From: Vibrio renipiscarius
GTDB lineage: Bacteria; Pseudomonadota; Gammaproteobacteria; Enterobacterales; Vibrionaceae
Direction: 5' to 3'
DNA: 64,000 bases
Assembly: GCF_000827885.1 (NCBI RefSeq)
Contig: NZ_JTKH01000003.1
Location: 62,001 to 126,000 of the forward strand
Under the pieces are notes generated by a model. That model did not search any database and was not told the origin of the DNA. It saw only the letters and a program-made list of their open reading frames with translations. The position numbers were made by a program, and so were the translations under genes. Positions 27,857-36,523 of this stretch are shown in pieces (the first letter of the stretch is position 1; the number at the start of each line of letters is the position of its first letter).

Positions 27857-29087
27857 ATGAACACACAAACTACCTCAGCTCCAGCTTCAATCCAAAGCCA
27901 AACGACTTGGCAATCTAAAGCAATTCTTAGCGTAGCCATTCTTAATGGCGACCACTTCTGTTGGTCCTGGTTTCCTTACGCAAACTGCAGTATTTACCAA
28001 CATCTACAAAGTCGACATGGCCTTCCCTGTTTTCGCTTCGATGTTTATCACCTTCGGTATCGTGATGAACTTGTGGCGCATTGTTGGCGTATCTGGCTTA
28101 CGCATTCAAGATATTGCAAACAAAGTCGCACCGGGTATGGGCTACGCAGTCGGTATTCTGCTTGCGCTTGGCGCCGTCGCCTTTAACTTTGGTAACGTCA
28201 GTGGTGCTGCACTAGGTATTAATGTTCTTACCGGCGTTGATACAACTTGGGGAGCGCTATTTACTGGCTTAATCGGTAGTTTACTGTTTGTCGTCCACAA
28301 CGCGTCAAAGCGTATGGACCAAATGGCGCGTTACCTTGGTTTGTTCATGATTATTCTCATTGCCTACGTGGCGATGACGAGCCTACCGCCAATGGGCGAA
28401 ACCATGAGCGCAGCGGTAATGCCGTCTGACTTTGGTAGCCTACTTCTTCCGACTCTGACCATCGTAGGTGGTGCGGTTGGTGGTTACTACACAGGCGCAC
28501 AGCGTTTGGTTGATATTGGCCTACAAGGCAAAGAAAACATCCCATCAATCAAAACAGCGGCTTGGGCAGGTATCTCTATCGCGGTTGTGATTCGTATTCT
28601 TCTGTTCTTAGCGGTATTCGGTGTTATCTCTGCCGGTGCTGTACTTGATAGCTCAAACCCAGCGGCCGATGCTTTCCGTCAAGGCGCAGGTGAAACAGGT
28701 TACTTCATCTTTGGTTTGGTTCTGTTTGTCGCATCGATTACTTCGGTAGTGGGTAACTCTTACATGGCTATCTCACTAATCAAAACCCTATTCCCTACCG
28801 TAGCGCGTAACGAAAAAGCATGGTGTGTGGCGTTCATCCTAGTGACGAGCCTTGGCACCGTGACCATGAACATGCCAATTCTACTGTTGATGCTAGCTGG
28901 CCTAGTGAACAGCATCATCCTACCAATCGTGTTGGGTATCGTACTTGCTGCAACCCGTCGCAAAGACATCATTGGTGAATACAAGCACCCTGTATACCTA
29001 ACGGCAATCGGTGCAACAATTGTGGTGGTAATGGCAGCATCAAGTGTGACCAACATTGGTAACTTCGTGAGTAAGTTTATCGGTTAA
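27857..29087 (+). pseudogene. YcsG/Nramp-superfamily carrier with a +1 frameshift near the N-terminus
   Basis: The first 29 codons read from an ATG at 27857 as a cytoplasmic tail ending SKAILSVAIL; the conserved continuation MATTSVGPGFLTQTAVF lies in the +1 frame from 27945 and runs 380 residues to 29087 with about ten spans (GGYYTGAQRLVD near the middle). One extra A in CTTAATGGCG would explain the break. The sequence resembles YcsG-type relatives of Nramp; the Nramp DPGN metal motif is replaced by SVGPGF, so metal transport is doubtful. Translation could also begin at the ATG at 27945, but no ribosome-binding site precedes it. It may be a real mutation, an assembly error, or recoding. Divergent from the arginase-like gene. 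Confidence 0.75.
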
Positions 29088-29120
29088 TCTCATCCCCGAC
29101 ACCCTACACTGTCCAATCTA

Positions 29121-29144
29121 AAAAGAGTCGTTCGCGGCTCTTTT
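29121..29144 (+). terminator. Terminator after the YcsG/Nramp-like gene
   Basis: AAAAGAGTCG pairs with CGGCTCTTTT (one G-T pair), then T-run. Confidence 0.8.
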
Positions 29145-29169
29145 TGCTATTGATGAGCGACAAGCCCCC

Positions 29170-29196
29170 TAGCCATTTAGCCATTTAGCCATTTAG
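29170..29196. repeat. Octamer tandem repeat across a stop codon
   Basis: TAGCCATT is repeated three times with a partial fourth. The stop codon of the minus-strand LysR gene (29185-29187) lies inside the array, so extra copies duplicate the gene's last codons. Confidence 0.8.
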
Positions 29197-30063
29197 CGTA
29201 AAGCTTTTCACAAATTCAATGAATGTGCGGTCAGCAATAGAAAGATAACCGTCTTTACGCCAAGCCAATGCCAAATCCAGCTTAACCGGTTGTTCAAATG
29301 GAATCCCGACCAGATCAGATTCATAGTGAGTCACCAATTCCAGCAAGGCGGTTATGGCAAATTCGCGGCGAACAATGCTTAAGATAAGTGGCAACAAGTT
29401 GGTTTCAAAGCCACATTGCAATTGATGGTTATGCTGCTTCGCTTTTGCTTCAATATAATCTCGATGAAAATAGCCATCTTTAAACATCACCAACTCTTGT
29501 TGGAAAAAATCATCAAAGCTCAATGATGAGCGATCGGCGAAAGGATGTTCACGCCCGACAACCGCCACCATTTCAGAGCTGATCAAGTGATCGGTTTCTA
29601 AATCTTCCGGTACGTTATCTTGATTGATCACACCAATATCGAGTTCGCCATCAAGCAACATTTGACGAATGGAACTGGTGCCCGCATCAATCAAAACTAG
29701 CTTTAAGTTCGGATAGTGACTTTTAAATGCCATTAAAACCTGCGGAAAAAAGTACGAGCCCATCATGCTGGGCGCACCCAGTCGCACTTCACCTTTCTCT
29801 AACCCTTTCAATTCATCCATCGCCAGTTTCGCATCTTCAATTTGTTGCAAGACCCGTTTAGCGTGTTCAAACAACACCCGCCCTTCGTCAGTCAATTCGA
29901 CGCGTTTTTCATTTCGGTGAAACAACACCATACCCAGTGTTTGTTCAAATTTCTTGATTGAAATACTCAGCGCAGGCTGAGCGATGTGCAGCGCTTTGGC
30001 GGCTTGCGTAAAGTGTCCAAATTCGGCGACCGTAACAAAATGGCGGAGCTGTTTTGAGTTCAT
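29185..30063 (-). CDS. LysR-family transcriptional regulator
   Basis: The 292-residue protein has the LysR DNA-binding domain (QLRHFVTVAEFGHFTQAAKA, AQPALSISIKKFEQTLG) and an effector-binding domain (SYFFPQVLMAFKSHYPNLKL, then LDGELDIGVI). It is divergent from an MFS carrier gene 100 bases away, and probably regulates it. The AT-rich gap with ATAAAAATTAT near the start is a plausible binding region. The last codons lie in a tandem octamer array. Confidence 0.93.
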   Translation of the reverse strand: MNSKQLRHFVTVAEFGHFTQAAKALHIAQPALSISIKKFEQTLGMVLFHRNEKRVELTDEGRVLFEHAKRVLQQIEDAKLAMDELKGLEKGEVRLGAPSMMGSYFFPQVLMAFKSHYPNLKLVLIDAGTSSIRQMLLDGELDIGVINQDNVPEDLETDHLISSEMVAVVGREHPFADRSSLSFDDFFQQELVMFKDGYFHRDYIEAKAKQHNHQLQCGFETNLLPLILSIVRREFAITALLELVTHYESDLVGIPFEQPVKLDLALAWRKDGYLSIADRTFIEFVKSFTLNG

Positions 30064-30163
30064 GATATAAAAATTATATTGAGTGCATATTTTTAATATA
30101 TTTTATTTATCCCTGTTACACTGATAATTTGATCACAATTGCTCTCAACAATCAGATGATGTC

Positions 30164-31372
30164 ATGATTGAATATCGCTCTCCTCAATATCATAAAGTCA
30201 CGTTAAGCCTCGCCCTTGGCTCGTTTCTGGTTTTCTGTAACTTATACCTATTTCAGCCCATGTTGCCTTATATGGCGGGGCACTTTGCCGTGTCAGAAAC
30301 GCAAATCAATTGGATTTTCGCAGCCAGTACCCTGGCCCTTTCACTCTCACTGATCCCTTGGGCGGTCAGTTCTGAGCGCTTTGGCCGTAGAAATGTCATG
30401 TTATTTGGGCTGCTGGCATTGCCCTTCATCAGCGGCGCGATGTTATTCACCGATTCGTTAATCGGCTTAGTGTTGTTACGAGCAGCAATGGGCATTGCGC
30501 TGGCCGCTTTCGCTTCTGTGGCGGTGGCTTATATGGTTGAAGAGCTGAGCGGAAAAGCCTTTAGCCAAGCGATTGGCACGTATATCGCCGCTAACTCATT
30601 GGGTGGGATTTGTGGCCGTATCCTTGGCGGCGTGCTGACTGAACATTTAGGCTGGCAATCAGCCGTACTGACAATGGCCATCGTTACCATTATCGGCACA
30701 CTGCTCGTCGTATGGCTACTGCCGCATCAACGTCATTTTAAAGCGCAAAAAGGTCGGTGGCGTTACCACCATCGAGCCCTATTATCTCATTTGAAAAATC
30801 GTACGATTTGGTTGGCGATGGTAATTGGCGGATTGAACTTCGCGCTATTTGTAAATCTCTATTCTGTGATGGCGTTTCGCTTAGTTGCACCGCCTCATCA
30901 TTTATCCATTGGCATCGCCTCGATGATTTTTTTGTGCTATCTCGCGGGGACATTAAGCGCCCAACTCACCGCAACATGGAATCGTCGTTATAGCGCCGTT
31001 AATGGCATGCTGCTTGGCACGACTATCAGCTTATTGGGCATGGTCGTGGCCTACTTTGATCACCTAATATGGATGGTTGCAGGGTTACTGTTGATCAGCT
31101 TTGGCGCGTTTTTCACCCACACTCTGGCTTACGCCTGGGTTAGCCAAAAAGCCAAACGAGCTAAAGCCACGGCGACCGCCCTCTATCTCGTTCACTATTA
31201 CATTGGCGGTAGTTTAGGTGGGTTCTATCTTATCTATAGCTGGCAACATAGTGGCTGGATTGGAGTGATGATGGCGGGAAGTATCCTTTACTTGGCCCTC
31301 TTCGGATTGTGCTTACGCCTACAAGCAAAACCTAAAAACCAAATGACGAAATCTGGTATCATGGCCCGGTAA
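30164..31372 (+). CDS. MFS transporter, YnfM-like
   Basis: The 402-residue major facilitator has twelve predicted spans and the loop 2-3 signature PWAVSSERFGRRNVMLFG at about 65-82. The second half starts after a basic central loop (about 190-215). The LysR-divergent arrangement and N-terminal region (LYLFQPMLPYMAGHFAVSET) resemble YnfM/sugar-efflux-type exporters; the substrate is unknown. No strong ribosome-binding site is seen. Confidence 0.88.
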   Translation: MIEYRSPQYHKVTLSLALGSFLVFCNLYLFQPMLPYMAGHFAVSETQINWIFAASTLALSLSLIPWAVSSERFGRRNVMLFGLLALPFISGAMLFTDSLIGLVLLRAAMGIALAAFASVAVAYMVEELSGKAFSQAIGTYIAANSLGGICGRILGGVLTEHLGWQSAVLTMAIVTIIGTLLVVWLLPHQRHFKAQKGRWRYHHRALLSHLKNRTIWLAMVIGGLNFALFVNLYSVMAFRLVAPPHHLSIGIASMIFLCYLAGTLSAQLTATWNRRYSAVNGMLLGTTISLLGMVVAYFDHLIWMVAGLLLISFGAFFTHTLAYAWVSQKAKRAKATATALYLVHYYIGGSLGGFYLIYSWQHSGWIGVMMAGSILYLALFGLCLRLQAKPKNQMTKSGIMAR

Positions 31373-31428
31373 AACTAGCCTCATGCCATTATAAAAATTC
31401 AATCGGCATGCAAACATCAGGAAACACA

Positions 31429-32019
31429 ATGAATTGTCCACACTCAAGCCAAGCCTCAGCTCAACCATCGAATGAGAGCACCGACGTCGCTGCACAAGTG
31501 AATCAATGGCTTAACGATGTTGTTATTGGATTGAACCTTTGCCCTTTTGCCGCAAAGCCACAACGCAACAAACAAATTGATATTTTCGTCAGCTCAGCGA
31601 GCAAAGAAGAGGCGTTGTTAGAAGATATTTTTAACCAGTTTCTCAGACTTGAGCAAACACCCGCGGAAGAACTTGAAACCGTATTGGTCGCTATTCCTAA
31701 TATGCTGGCTGATTTTTGGGATTACAATCTGTTTATTGATTGGGTTGAAGGACTAATTCACCAACAAAACTGGGATGGTCAATTCCAAGTCGCGACTTTC
31801 CATCCGGATTATTGTTTTGCTGATTGCGAACCCGATGATGACTCGAACCTAACCAATCGCTCACCCGTGCCGGTTTTCCACTTGATTCGCGAAGAGAGCA
31901 TGGCGAAGATTTTAAAACACTACCCTGATCCAGAAGCGATTCCAGAGATCAACATTGCACGTGTTGGCGCGCTCACTGACGAAGAACGTAAACAACTGTT
32001 CCCTTACCTATTCAGTTAA
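31429..32019 (+). CDS. DUF1415 family protein
   Basis: The 196-residue cytoplasmic protein belongs to the DUF1415 family, common in gammaproteobacteria and of unknown function. Its core is VIGLNLCPFAAKP (with a conserved Cys), then IDWVEGLIHQQNWDGQFQVA, FHPDYCFAD and RSPVPVFHLIREESM, and ends with INIARVG. The ATG at 31429 has AGGAAACACA upstream; an ATG seven codons earlier lacks a site. It is followed by a strong hairpin and then the accessory island. Confidence 0.88.
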   Translation: MNCPHSSQASAQPSNESTDVAAQVNQWLNDVVIGLNLCPFAAKPQRNKQIDIFVSSASKEEALLEDIFNQFLRLEQTPAEELETVLVAIPNMLADFWDYNLFIDWVEGLIHQQNWDGQFQVATFHPDYCFADCEPDDDSNLTNRSPVPVFHLIREESMAKILKHYPDPEAIPEINIARVGALTDEERKQLFPYLFS

Positions 32020-32031
32020 GCCAATCATCAT

Positions 32032-32064
32032 GATTGTTAGCGCCGACACGCTGCGCTAACAATC
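32032..32064 (+). terminator. DUF1415 gene terminator
   Basis: GATTGTTAGCGC and GCGCTAACAATC form a perfect 12-bp stem with a 9-base loop; the T-rich tail is weak. Confidence 0.7.
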
Positions 32065-32077
32065 TATTTAATCGCTC

Positions 32078-32160
32078 ACATGACTAAATCACAATGGTGC
32101 TGATGCGCCTCATTCCTTTGCGAAGATCGCTACGTCATGACATTATCTGATTAGTCATGT
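32078..32160. repeat. Inverted repeat ends at the left margin of the island
   Basis: ACATGACTAAATCA (32078-32091) is mirrored by TGATTAGTCATGT (32148-32160), one base missing, enclosing 56 bases. It could be a small non-autonomous element or a remnant junction. Confidence 0.45.
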
Positions 32161-32193
32161 ACAATTAATGCAACTAACAAGAGGAGCATTGAT

Positions 32194-32450
32194 ATGGCCA
32201 ATACCTCAAATTCAAAGCGCCAAAAAGCCACGTTTACCCCTAGCTTAAAGAACTTCACAACCAGCTTGGGTTATGAAGGTATGATTATAAAGAAGAAGTC
32301 AAACTCATCTTTATCCTTGGCTACACTATCGAGTGGCCTACCATCACGCGACAAGAATGGGTTGATGCAAATATAGCTGGCGTATCATTTAATTTAGAGC
32401 CACTAATTAAAATATTTCATTTAGCCCTATCTAGAGAAAAACAAGACTAA
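32194..32450 (+). pseudogene. Frameshifted small gene of unknown function
   Basis: A good ribosome-binding site (AAGAGGAGCATTGAT) precedes the ATG. The first frame gives about 29 residues ending SLGYEG; then the +2 (-1) frame from GGTATGATTAT continues with a natural-looking protein, YDYKEEVKLIFILGYTIEWP and on to SREKQD, ending at the TAA at 32448. A single indel would restore one 85-residue protein. I do not recognise the family. Confidence 0.5.
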
Positions 32451-32817
32451 ATTTTATGTGATTGCATTAGTTGGAATAGCCCAGACTCAAGTGCTGGGTT
32501 TAACCAGATTTTTGCTGTGGTATATAACGGGGCATTTGGTGTTTCACCCCCTTGTCAGCACACCTTTGGACAGTTCCGTGTTACGACTGCTAGTTGATAT
32601 CGGACTTTCGGATAGATTTTGCTTTGGTAAAAAGAAAGACGTCACCAGAAATTTTTCAGTTCACATCAAAAAACATCGGCACCCCTTGTCCGGACTATAA
32701 AATTAAAACACTTGAGGACCCTGAGATTCGAAAGAAGTTTAACTCTTCCTTTCTGAACTTGAAACCAGACAGCCGCTAACCAAACTTACTAAAAGTGATT
32801 GACGGCTCTAGTTGCTT
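32451..32817. other. Gene-free stretch with coding relics
   Basis: No intact gene is seen. The plus-strand frame ending at 32779 reads RKTSPEIFQFTSKNIGTPCP and then KTLEDPEIRKKF, which looks like the C-terminal remnant of a real protein without a credible start. GGACAGTTCCGTGTTACGA at 32568-32586 has a 16/19 match at 36756-36774, right of the three-gene operon. Confidence 0.4.
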
Positions 32818-34794
32818 TTATAAATTGTCAATAAAACCGACCGGCAGGCCATTTGCTCTTTCTGAACTATATTGTGCAACGATAAAACCTGACAAATCAC
32901 TGACTATATGATCGGGGACATCATTATCTACCAGAATAACCTGACTAACTTTATCTCTGTTCTCAAATTTTTCCGTTAGCCCAATGATGAATTCATAGAT
33001 ATTCTTATACTTCATTGGATCAGACACTGCCTCTATCTCGTCTTCCACTTTCTCATCAGAGCTGATTTCATAATTCTGCTCCTTCGTTTTGCCAAGGTAC
33101 TTACCTACAGTATCTATCATGAGAAAAGAAGGGTAATTTATATTCGACTCCAAAGACGCCTCTAATAGCGAGCACAAATACCCTATACTTACGATAGTCC
33201 TCAAGCCACCTGACGTGAGATTTGAATATTCGATACCTCTGACCTTTGCAGAAAAGCTAACTGGGTCAAAGGAAATATCACTTGGTGATTTGATTTTTAC
33301 AAACTTCAGATAATTGTCGAGATAATCTCCAAGATCACTCAACACCTCAACCATGGAAGGTGCTGTTTTCTTCAAGTTATCAATTTCTTCTTGTAACTTA
33401 CCGATTCTAATTTCTAAAGACTTAATATTTGTTGAAAGGTGCTTGTGCTGATTTCTAACTTTAAGCCTGTTAACTATATCCTTTCTTTTTTGCTTCAGTT
33501 CGCCTAGCTGTAGAGTATACATATCTCTCTCAGCCAAATATGGACTTGTTAGCTCCTTTGTGTTCTTTTCTTGCAATCTCAATGCTTCACTTTCAACATC
33601 ATCAAGTTTCTTTAGTTCAGAGTTAGTATTATCCAACTCTTGTCTAGCCTGCGAAACAATGGATTCAGTATCCCTTATTCTCCGCTTTAACAAGTTTATC
33701 TCGTGAGAAATCTTATCTTTCTCATCAATCGTGAACCGTTCTTTAACAACACTTACATCTAATGTACTATCACAAATGGGACATAGCTCTACTTCTTCAT
33801 TTATCGCCCCAATTGTACTTCTGGCAGAAATAGAAGCTTTAAACTTATTAACATCATTTACATAATCATTTTTAAGCCTAGTGAATTTTTCAATTTTTAA
33901 TTTTGTTTCTTGTGATTTCTGAAAAAAGCTTTTCCTCTCCAGAGAGATCTTTTCCAACTCGGATTTTATTATTTTGTATATTTCATTATCGCTGACATTT
34001 GATTTATTTAGCTCTGTTAAAGCCGTCTCAACTTCTATAATCTTTTGGTCAATTTTGGTCACGCCATCGTCTAGAGTACTAAGCGTTTCAAATTCTGATT
34101 CTCTAAGAAACTCTGCTACCATATTGAATTTATTCTCAATAGCCTTTCGTTCTCTAATCCTATCAGAAAGAAAGCCCTCCAAAGTACTTAGGTTGTTATC
34201 AAGTGCATTAAAAATATATTTAAAAACTTCTTTATTCTTAGTTTGTACTACGTAGTTATCTGGTTTAAGAAATGATTTATTACCCAGTGTATCTTGATCT
34301 ACATAACAAAATTTAAAAATATCTCTAAAGCTAAGTCTAACGAGTTTTGAGTCATCTTTTGTTGGTGACTCCTTCAGCTTAATTTTCGGCAAATCTAATG
34401 AATCTAACAGAAAATCAGAATAAAAATCAAGCTCACCATGAGCGGAGGTCTTAGCAAAGCTAGGAAGGTATTTTTTACAAGCGTGATTATCTACAGAATC
34501 AAAATTGCAAGGATAGACTTCAATTGGTTGGTTAGGCTTGAATATATCTCTTTTTATTGTATATCTAGTACCATTTAGCTCGACGTCTAAAGCAGCATAT
34601 TTACCGGAAGCTTCAATTTCTGGGTAGAGATCAAACTTCTTGGAACCAAGCAGGTAATCAATCAGATTTAGTATACTTGATTTACCGGTTGCAGAATCCC
34701 CATAGATAATATTTACGCCTTTAAAAAATTTAACTCTATAGTTTTTCTCATGGCCAACAACAATTAGCTCATTAATTAAAATACTACTTGCCAT
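32818..34794 (-). CDS. SMC/Rad50-like ABC ATPase of an ABC-3C-type system
   Basis: The 658-residue protein has a split ABC ATPase head: Walker A GDSATGKSS at 32-40, signature SNLTSGG at 524-530 and Walker B FLMID at 557-561. Between them are long coiled coils (about 200-330 and 350-480) joined by a zinc hook CPIC (338-341). The residue after the Walker B Asp is Thr, not the usual catalytic Glu, so hydrolysis may be slow or use another residue. The N-terminus (FKGVNIIYGDSATGKSSILNL) resembles the RecN/DUF3732-like ATPases of three-component systems. Its start overlaps the middle gene's stop as TAATG. It probably senses DNA or DNA-protein ends and licenses the hydrolase; this role is inferred. 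Confidence 0.85.
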   Translation of the reverse strand: MASSILINELIVVGHEKNYRVKFFKGVNIIYGDSATGKSSILNLIDYLLGSKKFDLYPEIEASGKYAALDVELNGTRYTIKRDIFKPNQPIEVYPCNFDSVDNHACKKYLPSFAKTSAHGELDFYSDFLLDSLDLPKIKLKESPTKDDSKLVRLSFRDIFKFCYVDQDTLGNKSFLKPDNYVVQTKNKEVFKYIFNALDNNLSTLEGFLSDRIRERKAIENKFNMVAEFLRESEFETLSTLDDGVTKIDQKIIEVETALTELNKSNVSDNEIYKIIKSELEKISLERKSFFQKSQETKLKIEKFTRLKNDYVNDVNKFKASISARSTIGAINEEVELCPICDSTLDVSVVKERFTIDEKDKISHEINLLKRRIRDTESIVSQARQELDNTNSELKKLDDVESEALRLQEKNTKELTSPYLAERDMYTLQLGELKQKRKDIVNRLKVRNQHKHLSTNIKSLEIRIGKLQEEIDNLKKTAPSMVEVLSDLGDYLDNYLKFVKIKSPSDISFDPVSFSAKVRGIEYSNLTSGGLRTIVSIGYLCSLLEASLESNINYPSFLMIDTVGKYLGKTKEQNYEISSDEKVEDEIEAVSDPMKYKNIYEFIIGLTEKFENRDKVSQVILVDNDVPDHIVSDLSGFIVAQYSSERANGLPVGFIDNL

Positions 34795-35303
34795 TAAAAA
34801 ACACCTATTGTAATTAACTTATTTAAAATAGAATTTAACTGAGAAACATTTATACTGAGCGTCGACACTAGCTGTTTAGCGTACAGTTTAATTTCCGAAA
34901 AGTACTCCCCTTCTAGTTCCTCAACGATCTTTATCCCAGACTCCGTTAATGAGTACATAAATCCCTCTTTACTTTTATAGCTAACACATACAAGTTTTTT
35001 CTGGGACAAAATTGTCAGAATATACTTCATTCTATCTCTGTCAAACAATGGATCTAAATTATATGATATTGCAGATACAGAGTAGTCGTCTCTATTTACA
35101 ATTAGATTTCCTTTACCTAACTGACGTAAGACATAACTAAGTTTCTGTGGATTTCTAACTAGGTATTCATATAAATGAATTCGTTCATTATTCATCTTCA
35201 ATACTCCACGTTTAGTAGAGCTTAGGTAATATATAATTATCAGAACTACACTTATGTTTAGATAAATATCGTCATCTGGCTCAACGAACGGTAGTTTCAT
35301 CAT
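34794..35303 (-). CDS. Middle component of the three-gene system, winged-helix-like
   Basis: The 169-residue protein has a hydrophobic N-terminal segment (about 14-28, LNISVVLIIIYYLSS) and a central helical region with a winged-helix-like pattern (YILTILSQKKLVCVSYKSKE then FMYSLTESGIKIVEEL at about 114-129). This matches the size and place of the middle components of ABC-3C systems, which are thought to bridge ATPase and effector. Two adjacent ATGs are possible; the first overlaps the hydrolase stop as ATGA and has AAGGTGAA upstream. No family name can be given with certainty. Confidence 0.65.
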   Translation of the reverse strand: MMKLPFVEPDDDIYLNISVVLIIIYYLSSTKRGVLKMNNERIHLYEYLVRNPQKLSYVLRQLGKGNLIVNRDDYSVSAISYNLDPLFDRDRMKYILTILSQKKLVCVSYKSKEGFMYSLTESGIKIVEELEGEYFSEIKLYAKQLVSTLSINVSQLNSILNKLITIGVF

Positions 35304-36523
35304 TTCACCTTGTCTATCGACTTATCTTTACACCACCAAATATCACATGTACTATCATTAGCCATTTGGTGTAGCATTCCTTTTTTATGAAAATTCTGAA
35401 GTGAAGGGATTAACGACTTGAGTAGAAGTGAATCCTGCTCGGTTATCTTCGTATGTACTTCAGAAAGTAAGATCCCCGAATTAACACTATTATCTGCAAG
35501 ATATTTATCGTAACTATCTTTATATAGCTGTCGAATATTTACAAATAATCTTTCCAACTTTTCTTTATCATGCCTTGAGTTAAACAGCTTTCTTACAAAC
35601 TCTGCATTATAATATAACTCTTTAGCGTTATCTTGAGTATCTTCTTCTATATTAGCAACAATTAACTTTAAGACAAAAAGTTCGTTATCCAAATCAGAAC
35701 CATCTGAATCATTTAACTTTTGAAATCCTATGTCACTCAACTCTTCATTCTTAAATTGTTCTTTAATAAATTTAAGTACACTGAGATATACAATAGCCTG
35801 ATTATTTTCAGGTTTACAAATTGTAGTATGATCTTCAGCAACTGAAACAATGTCTTTTTCAATTTTGTCGATAGCAACTGCACTATACTTAGTAACGATA
35901 TTATCGTAACCTCCGTAAAAGTACTTTGTGATTGGCTTGGAATCTAGATATACCCAACTTTGATTGAGCTCGGTAATAAACTGTTCCACAGGGTTTAGGT
36001 TTGAAATTTGTAAGTTGCTACTAATAATACTTCCCAAAACTGCGCTTGAAGCACCTTGATGCGGAACAGCCAATGAAATGAAGAGTTTTACCTTGGTGTG
36101 ACTGTTGAGGTTGAGATCGTTTTTAATCAAGCTTTTAGTAATCAACCCTCCCATACTATGGGCAATCACATAAATATTATCGTACTGCTCTAGAGAAAAC
36201 CTCAAATGGCTAGATAGATTTTTGGAAAGCTCGTCTATATCAAGATTTCTTTCTTTTTTGTGGGTCCTTCTCCTAATCAAATCTCGAATGCGTCTTGCTT
36301 TTTCTTTAGTGTCAGCAAAAAGATTTAGTAGCTCAGTGAAGTAATTATATGAAGCAACATCGAAGTTATCTGAAATCGTTTCATCAGCTAACAAGAGCTC
36401 CGGAAACGCAGTACCATTTGCATTCGTCCAAGTTTTCTTTGAGTCTCCTGTAAACCCGTGTACGAACAACACAAGATTGCGACACCCTTCTCTTTTCTGG
36501 TAAAAATCAAAATCTTGAGCCAT
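35300..36523 (-). CDS. Alpha/beta-hydrolase effector with C-terminal helical domain
   Basis: The 407-residue protein opens as a lipase/esterase-type alpha/beta hydrolase: oxyanion-hole VHGFTGD (21-27), nucleophile elbow AHSMGG with S123, VPHQGA (153-158), then GGYDNIV with D207 and AEDHTTICKP with H232, a plausible Ser-Asp-His triad close to PGAP1/DUF676-like enzymes. The C-terminal part (about 270-407) is helical and ends in HKKGMLHQMANDS followed by CDIWW, resembling the effector tail domains of ABC-3C systems. No signal peptide is seen. It is first in the operon with AGGAG 10 bases before the ATG. A phospholipid or acyl-ester target that would harm the cell on activation is an inference. 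Confidence 0.85.
   Translation of the reverse strand: MAQDFDFYQKREGCRNLVLFVHGFTGDSKKTWTNANGTAFPELLLADETISDNFDVASYNYFTELLNLFADTKEKARRIRDLIRRRTHKKERNLDIDELSKNLSSHLRFSLEQYDNIYVIAHSMGGLITKSLIKNDLNLNSHTKVKLFISLAVPHQGASSAVLGSIISSNLQISNLNPVEQFITELNQSWVYLDSKPITKYFYGGYDNIVTKYSAVAIDKIEKDIVSVAEDHTTICKPENNQAIVYLSVLKFIKEQFKNEELSDIGFQKLNDSDGSDLDNELFVLKLIVANIEEDTQDNAKELYYNAEFVRKLFNSRHDKEKLERLFVNIRQLYKDSYDKYLADNSVNSGILLSEVHTKITEQDSLLLKSLIPSLQNFHKKGMLHQMANDSTCDIWWCKDKSIDKVK

Noticed and set aside
27945..27950. Programmed +1 frameshift as the default explanation
   Set aside because: CTT-A is suggestive, but I know of no recoding in this family, and a simple indel or sequencing error is more likely.
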